A DNA stretch of 64,000 bases from Gracilaria gracilis (taxonomy: Eukaryota > Rhodophyta > Florideophyceae > Gracilariales > Gracilariaceae). The notes under the pieces were generated by a model. That model saw only the letters and a program-made list of their open reading frames with translations, ran no database searches and was not told where the DNA came from. The stretch spans positions 62,001-126,000 of the forward strand of contig JARGSG010000033.1 in NCBI GenBank assembly GCA_030374805.1, in the 5' to 3' direction. A program made the translations under genes and the position numbers. Below, one piece after another: positions 58,043 through 64,000 of the stretch. Each line of letters begins with the position of its first letter. The stretch's first letter is position 1.

Positions 58043-59736
58043 AACCTCCCCCCGTTCGGGGCCTCATGCTGGTTCAACCATTAAGGTATCGGCATTGGTC
58101 GCCGATGGCGCGCCGTCCCTTGAGGTTACCGCGTCCGATTGACCAACATGGGGAACCGACAACCGCCGTGTACCGCTACGGGTGCGAGCCCGCACGCTGG
58201 TACCAGGGCTACCCATGTGGTTCAGATAAGGATCGAGGGTCACCATAAACTGATTCAACCTTGTCGGTCGGACGAGAAGCCACGATGACGCGAGCCCGCG
58301 TAGACAAACCGCAACGGGGTGCGAAGGCAACCAGAAGAGATAACGGTGGAACAACCTCGATGGAGTCAGCGGCAGTGCCTCGAAGGGTTGGTAGTCGAAC
58401 CTCGAAGGAGCAGAGAGACACGCCGCAACCAAGTGGGCGCCAAAACCCTTCACGGCACAGTGCTCAAACGAGCCCGAAGGCTCAACCCGCCCCCTCCCAC
58501 TGGGTATACCGACACGGTAAATGGGTCTAAGCCGTGCAGCCAAAAAGGTAGAACCTTGGAGGTATGCAATGGGCGCGCGTCGCGCCCCAAACACAAATGG
58601 GAATGAAAAGGCCGCTGTCGGTGATAACCAAAAAGGTGGATAGAGCCGCAATCGGTGATGACCAAGGTGGTGAACAGAGTACGCTCGGCGACGCAGAGCC
58701 GATGCTACGCACGGCGCGAGATGGCACGAAGGCTGCGACAGGGACCAAATTGGTACGAAGATGCAACCGACTTGGTGAAAGGATCTAGGAGCCACGAGGG
58801 CGTGGCTCAGGGTAGGAAGGGGGTCTTTAGTACAATGAGACCTCAATGGGTTGGTGCCACGTGGGCCTACTGGTGCGCCTTGCTGGCTGCACTGTACCCA
58901 ATTGGTATTCTGTATTTTATAATTTGCAATTCTTAATTTCTAATTTAGGTTAGCCTAACATTGCTGGCCCATGACAGTAGGTCATGGGCACAGCCGATAA
59001 CGTCATGCCCGCATGGGAGATCGGCGTCGGTGCACCTTGTATATATTGTGGTGCACCTCGCCTTCCCCCTCGGGTATTGTAAAGTCAGGCACCATTAGGG
59101 CAGTAACTATACCATCTTGGTCACTTGCTACTTTATTACTATTCAGGTTTTACCGCGCGTCGACGTCTACTACCGTACACCTACACGGTTTAGACTAGTT
59201 GCCCCGCCGTTTGCCCTTGCGGGTTTCAGGTGCCCTACTACCATATTGGTTGTGTGTTTTTCCCCTTTAGGTTGAGCCCTCGCGCGCTCCCTTTACCAGG
59301 CGGACCCCACACCTTATCGGTATTTGTACGACAACGGGATATCCAAAGTACCTTTCTTGTTGCGGCTTTCAATTTCGATTTCACTAAGTGCGTTACATCA
59401 ATCACAGAACGATCATCAGATAATACATCTGTTAAAGAATGAACTGCACCTCGGCCTACACCACACCTCTTCAACGCCCCATGAAAACCGACCGAACGCT
59501 ACTCGTCATCGTTATGTATGAATTTCTTTATGTCAGTTGCGCGGCACACCTCGTGCTGGGTTCTCAGGGAATTACCGTCCCTAAATGTGGCTTCTGTTGT
59601 GAACACTGTGGAGGGGCGAGGCGGAATTGAAAGCACAAAGTCCTCTCCGTTCGTGCTTCGTGCTCCTTCCTGGCCCCCAAGTCCTCTCTTTCAAACCAGA
59701 AGAGATAGGAATGTAAAGGATGTAGGGCAAACGATT
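58043..59736. other. Probable 3' end of E4 and unresolved repeat DNA
   Basis: A tract GGGTAGGAAGGGGGTC at about 58811-58826 could be the true 3' polypurine tract of E4, with LTR-like sequence after it, including a TATATA box at about 59040. I cannot find the LTR end and have no second copy to compare. Minus-strand open stretches here (for example 58064-58846) show no family features. Confidence 0.35.
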
Positions 59737-60150
59737 TCATCGGCAGCTACCCTTTTTAATTGTTGCAGTCACTGCTTGTTTGCGTTTCTGTTTACTTCCA
59801 CGCATATCCAAATCTAGTCGTGCGTGGTTGTGAACATCACACGTCTCCGTGAGAGGCCAGCCTTTCCCGTGGAACAGGGCTTTGCCCACAAAAGCCGCCT
59901 TGGACCCACAACCTGGCGGACTTTTCTTGTACTTCATACAGCGTACCTTCAGATTAAGGCCATACTATAACGAGCGAGTGACTGGCTTGGAGTGTTGAAC
60001 GAAATACTGATAACCTTCCGACTCCACAAGGTCATAGATATAGCCCGAGAGATCCATTACCACGCGTTCGTTCTTTCGTGATATTCGCGACTTCCTTCTA
60101 ACCTTCTTTCCTACTCCCTTTCGCCTGAGTACCATCGACCTCCGTACCAC
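59737..60150 (-). pseudogene. FLYWCH/FAR1-like zinc-finger remnant of a MULE-type DNA transposon
   Basis: Minus-strand translation gives YIYDLVESEGYQYFVQHSK, then RCMKYKKSPPGCGSKAAF and WPLTETCDVHNHA. Cys...GC...C-x2-HNH spacing, with aromatic positions ahead of it, is typical of the FLYWCH/FAR1 (WRKY-GCM1-like) DNA-binding domain found at the N-terminus of MULE transposases. One in-frame TAG lies between the two halves at about 59964-59966, and the frame ends at 59737 before any recognisable transposase domain. A domesticated or host zinc-finger gene is an alternative. Confidence 0.5.
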
Positions 60151-60282
60151 TGCAGTACCTCCACCCCCCCTTCATCAGTGAAATTCTCGCAAGAACCTCC
60201 CTTACTAGCAGTGTTCCCACAGGATGTTCCAAGCGCCACCCTCGTTGCATACTTTCTCCGTCATGACGAGCCAAGTACATCT

Positions 60283-62867
60283 TGTCTACAATGAAGTGCC
60301 CCGATTCCAGGAAGAAGTTTTGAAGCATTGAAGTGTCCCAGAAGGGAAGTTAGCCAGTATGCTGGAGTGTGCTTTTGCGCAAATGAGTGAGTCACGCGTT
60401 GCACTATCACCGAGACACCGGTGTCTGTGATCCCAATTCGGGAAGAAGTCGTGATGATAACCAATGTTGGTACTATGCACCTTGTCGTAAGGTTCGTGAG
60501 AAAGTGTTTCATTTGGATGCATGGAAAGATCTTCATTTAGAAAGTTGTTTGGAAAACCCTTGTGGGTGTGAGAAGATGAAGTGATACGCAGTGATAGAGT
60601 GGGAAACTGAGCTGTTTGTACAGAAAACGGACTCGCTGTTGTTGTGAGCCCTTGATCAGGTGATATGTGGGGAAAGTGATACTGCGTTACGGATAATCGG
60701 TGTGGTTGTCAGAAGCGTACCGTGATCGGGTAGTTACCTGCCGCCACATTATCTGGTAGTATGGTAGTACCGGAACGGTTTACATCATGGTTTGGTATGT
60801 TCATTTGTCTGCTTTTCAGAAGGAGTACTGGAGACTTTCTCTCTGTAGAAACGGCGCTGTTTCAAGTACTGGGCACCACAAATGGTCGTCAAACGCTATC
60901 GTCCATCGGTCAACGGCCCGTCGGGGATGGAAGGAACGCGAACCATTACTGATAACACTTGTCTACTGTGGTTGAGTTACCCCGTATTCGGTATGAAACC
61001 TCGGGGTGTAGAATATTCTAAGAAGGGATAGAGAATGCTGAAGTTTGCCCCCGGTAGGCGTTGTTTCGCACGAACGTGATGTATCACAAAGTGAGATTGA
61101 AGCGTAAACCGGGAATGTTAATGCGAAGGCATGCAAACGCATTGTAACCGGAAACCGGTTAGGACGGATGTCAGTAATGAACAAGATCCCGCTGGGAATT
61201 CCCTGCAGTAGGGAAAGAAGATGAAGACGAGTGAAGAGGTCGTTGCCGCTTTGTCGGAGAAAGTTCAGAATTTGTATCCAATTTTGGCCCGTGCTGTGTG
61301 TAACCTTGGAAAGCGTGATGTACCCACGTATGGGAGACTGCGGTACAGTGTCTCTACGCGATGTGGACACTGCCGCGATCGGCAGAGTTCCTATGATTGT
61401 AGCGGCTGGAGAAGATGAACGAGTCATCAGTGTCACTACTCTACTTCATTCGGTTAAACCACGAAGCTTGAACGTGAACAGGTGCATAGTGAAGGAGAAG
61501 AACCTTTGTAGGTTTGAACCCAGAAGGGACTGGTTCGTATCTCTGAGAGAGTTCTTTGGAAGGACTTGTGACTTGGTACAACCAACTGTGGTGGAATGTA
61601 GCCAAGTTTGGGAACAAGTGTCGAGTTCCAATTTGGTTCGGAATGATGTGGATTCTTATCCTTGAAAGGAGGACGCTCGGTAAGAGAAACTGAAGAAGAA
61701 CACCGCCGTGCGGGAGATGAAGTGAAAGTTGTTCGCCACGGCGCGAAGGATGAAGTTGTTGAGAAACCGCACGCTCGGTGATGTTCGTTTCGGATACTCG
61801 ATGTACGAGACAGAAGTCGATGTGTTCCCGCTTTCGGGCGCATGCACCCTAAGCTAACAATGGGGGGGTATGTAGAGCAAAACAGCACCGTGCTCGGTAC
61901 CTATTTTCCTGTCTCCAGGCTCTGGACTCTTGTTGGGATGATGGCTTGTGATGTTGATGATGGGCCCCACATATGGGTGAAGTTCGGATGACTTGAAGTG
62001 AACCTTGTTAGGTAGATTAGATTATGGAACCATTGCATGGTGTTGAACACGTGGAAATTGTGTGGATTTAGTTGAGTGGAGTCACTCATGAGGCCCCTGA
62101 CAGTGGGTTGGCCACGTGTGTGGATCTCAAGAAGTGTGCACTATTTTAGTAATAATATTTAGTTTAATATGCACTAGGCATATAAGCTCGGGTGATCTCA
62201 CCCTGGAGCCAAAATTGTAAAGTTACCTGAGTCGTATCTTCTTCCTGAAGTACGTGGTCCTCGTCCCGAAGATTGGGCTATGAGTAGTACTGCCTACGTA
62301 GGTTCACGCCTCCATTTGGAGAGTGAGCACGACTGGTCTCGGTATACTCACCTCTCAGGGTCCTTTAGGAAGCTACTGTGCATCATTTTCTGGCTCATTT
62401 CAGTCTTTGTCTCATCATTTGGTCCTGTTCAGTTTTCTTCGCCGTGGTATCGGATCGTTTATTGGATATATCGTTTCCTGGTACAGGCTTTGCTTCCGCC
62501 CCTGTATAGGGTTATTGTCGGCTTTGGTTGCCGTTGTCGCTCCGCCTCGGGTCTGTTCTGCCGGTTGGCACGACCCTTGGATCCGCTCCGGGTGTCTGTT
62601 ACTTGGAGTACTCCCCCGTTTGTACGGTTTCTCTACCACTTTTTCCCGCTTCTTTGCACCCTTTCTTTGGGTTTTCCTGTGCTACACTACCGATCACCGG
62701 TTTTTCATGGTTTTTACCTCTGCAGGTTCTTCCAGTACCGTCTCCGGTTTACACCCGGCTGCCACTCGGCATGCGCACAAGCAGAGCGCTCTTCTGCTGA
62801 GTTCGCCCATACAGGGAATGGGACTCGAACATCCCATGGACGTTCCCTTTCAGGGTGTTGCTCCACA
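60283..62867 (+). repeat. 2.58-kb LTR, undisrupted copy
   Basis: Starts TGTCTACAATG and ends GTTGCTCCACA. Matches 862-1982 plus 13979-15446 along its length, apart from the 5-bp duplication made by E1. It is followed by a plus-strand Gypsy gag, so it is probably a 5' LTR. Flanking pentamers CATCT and GCTAG are not a target duplication, consistent with one LTR of a longer element. Unusually long for a Gypsy LTR. Confidence 0.75.
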
Positions 62868-64000
62868 GCTAGGACTGATGCCAATTCCAGACCCACCGGG
62901 GACCCCAATACTGACAGAAACAAGTTGGAGGCCCCTACCCTAGGGAAACAGAAGAGTCCCAGTCGCGTGTCGCAATCGGGTCCTGACAGAAAGGGATGAA
63001 AGGGATCTCCAGGCCGACTTAGGAACAGGAGAAAGTCAACCCGCAAGGGACGTGGCTTTTCCGACTCGGATCACTCGCACTCAAGTTTCGCTGATGATGC
63101 TGAGTGGAGTGATTTGGGAGACTCCGACCCAGAGGTAGAAGTATGACATTGACACCGTATACGGCCCAACAATGGGGATTTCGCAAAAGTATTGAGTTTC
63201 AAGTACTACCGACTGGCCAACAGGAGCAATCGTTGTGACTCCCCAGTGGCTAGAGCAGTTGCTAAGCACGCTAAGCGAATGCAGCTACAAAGGATCTAAA
63301 ACGTTACGGGCAAAGATCCAATCTTGTTCCTACGCTTTCTATCGCAGTTTAAAAGTGCATGTGACCAGAATGGCGTTCATGATGGTGCAGCCCTCTGGCT
63401 GTTCCGGTTTTTCGTGGAGGGACCCGCAAGGGACACCGTCAGCGCCAATATCACAGGCGAATCTGGTGCCGTTGATGTCCGAAGCTCAGAGCTTTTGACA
63501 TCCTATCCAGAAGTGGTCAACTACCTACTTGAGGTGTATGCCACTGACGATATCCGGGCAGAGGCCTATGATGACATAATCACGCAACGTCAGAGCTCAG
63601 CGGTGTCAGAACCCGAACACGCAGACCAATTATTGCAGAAGAACCTTCGCTGTGAAAACATCTTCCCAGACACCTGCCTCAAGGCCCTGCTCATAGAGGG
63701 ACTCCTTCCGGCCATCAAGGCCAGTGTACGGAATCATTCCGCCACGCATCCCAAAATGGTCTTCCGTCAACTCGTCAGTTATGCCGAGGGGTTGGGAGAT
63801 ACTCATCGGGGTGGCATGAAGTATCATAAAACCCTGGAAGCGGCGAAGACAACACAAACCTGTCGGGCCCCTTCTCGAGCATCTCTATCCGTATCGACTG
63901 ATACAGATGCACACGAATGGGGAGTGCATTTTGCGGAGGGAGACGCAGTTGCTTTGGCAGTCCAACTAGCTGCGCCTCCATCCCTCCCTTCTTTTCCCTC
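62868..64000 (+). mobile_element. Gypsy element E5, gag region, runs out of the window
   Basis: Downstream of the LTR. Plus-strand translation at about 63.5-63.8 kb gives VVNYLLEVYATDDIRAEAYD, CLKALLIEGLLPAIKASVR and FRQLVSYAEGLGDTH. This is homologous in order to the capsid-like part of E1-E3 gag (YLLRSYATG, GLNPAIRALV, YLELVQYAQAEGDT). The upstream part is rich in Ser and Asp. The reading frame is broken about once or more before 63.5 kb. No clear TGG primer site follows the LTR. Confidence 0.6.

Noticed and set aside
58064-58846. 260-codon minus-strand frame
   Set aside because: Biased composition, no motif, and adjacent to probable element end; not called as a gene.

Overview
The window looks like a repeat-rich stretch of an intron-poor eukaryotic nuclear genome. 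The host genes read as single long frames, and Gypsy-type (Ty3, chromodomain-bearing) LTR elements are nested in one another. A Copia remnant, a hAT-type MITE and a MULE-like remnant are also present. An oomycete or a red alga would fit. Nothing in the sequence decides between them, so the organism call is low confidence.

Layout. Positions 1-15446 are the 3' end of a plus-strand Gypsy element (1-861) and its 2.58-kb LTR. That LTR is split by a nearly 12-kb minus-strand Gypsy element, E1 (1983-13978), with a 5-bp target duplication GTAGC and LTRs about 99.7% alike. Positions 15447 to about 28540 are a host island. It holds four plus-strand genes for predicted secreted proteins that share a C-terminal ten-cysteine domain (D at 16.3 kb, A at 23.4 kb, B at 24.8 kb, C at 26.6 kb), a three-span membrane protein (minus, 18.3 kb) and a GC-rich STAR/KH RNA-binding protein (minus, 21.3 kb). 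Positions 28551-28959 are a hAT-like MITE with an 8-bp target duplication. A Copia remnant follows to 29611. From 29612, Gypsy E3 (minus) begins, and its LTR is split by Gypsy E2 (30059-42327, minus, LTRs about 99% alike). E3 resumes at 42328 and stops abruptly inside gag near 50886, where a plus-strand Gypsy, E4, starts inside its protease region. E4 pol runs to 54858, followed by a minus-strand ORF at 55.8-58.0 kb. A MULE-like zinc-finger remnant (59.7-60.15 kb) precedes a second 2.58-kb LTR (60283-62867) and the gag of a further plus-strand Gypsy that leaves the window.

Most interesting signals. (1) A small clustered family of secreted proteins with a ten-cysteine C-terminal domain that I cannot match to a named family. 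(2) A long extra ORF on the strand opposite gag-pol, between the chromodomain and the 3' LTR, homologous in E1, E2, E3 and beside E4; it is uninterrupted in E2. (3) Polypurine tracts nearly identical to the 3' polypurine tract, buried inside pol at two equivalent places in each element. (4) A CCGG-GTGTAAA-CCGG motif shared by otherwise different LTRs at the same distance from the primer-site edge. The LTR elements are treated as fossils: parts and approximate state are given, individual breaks are not.
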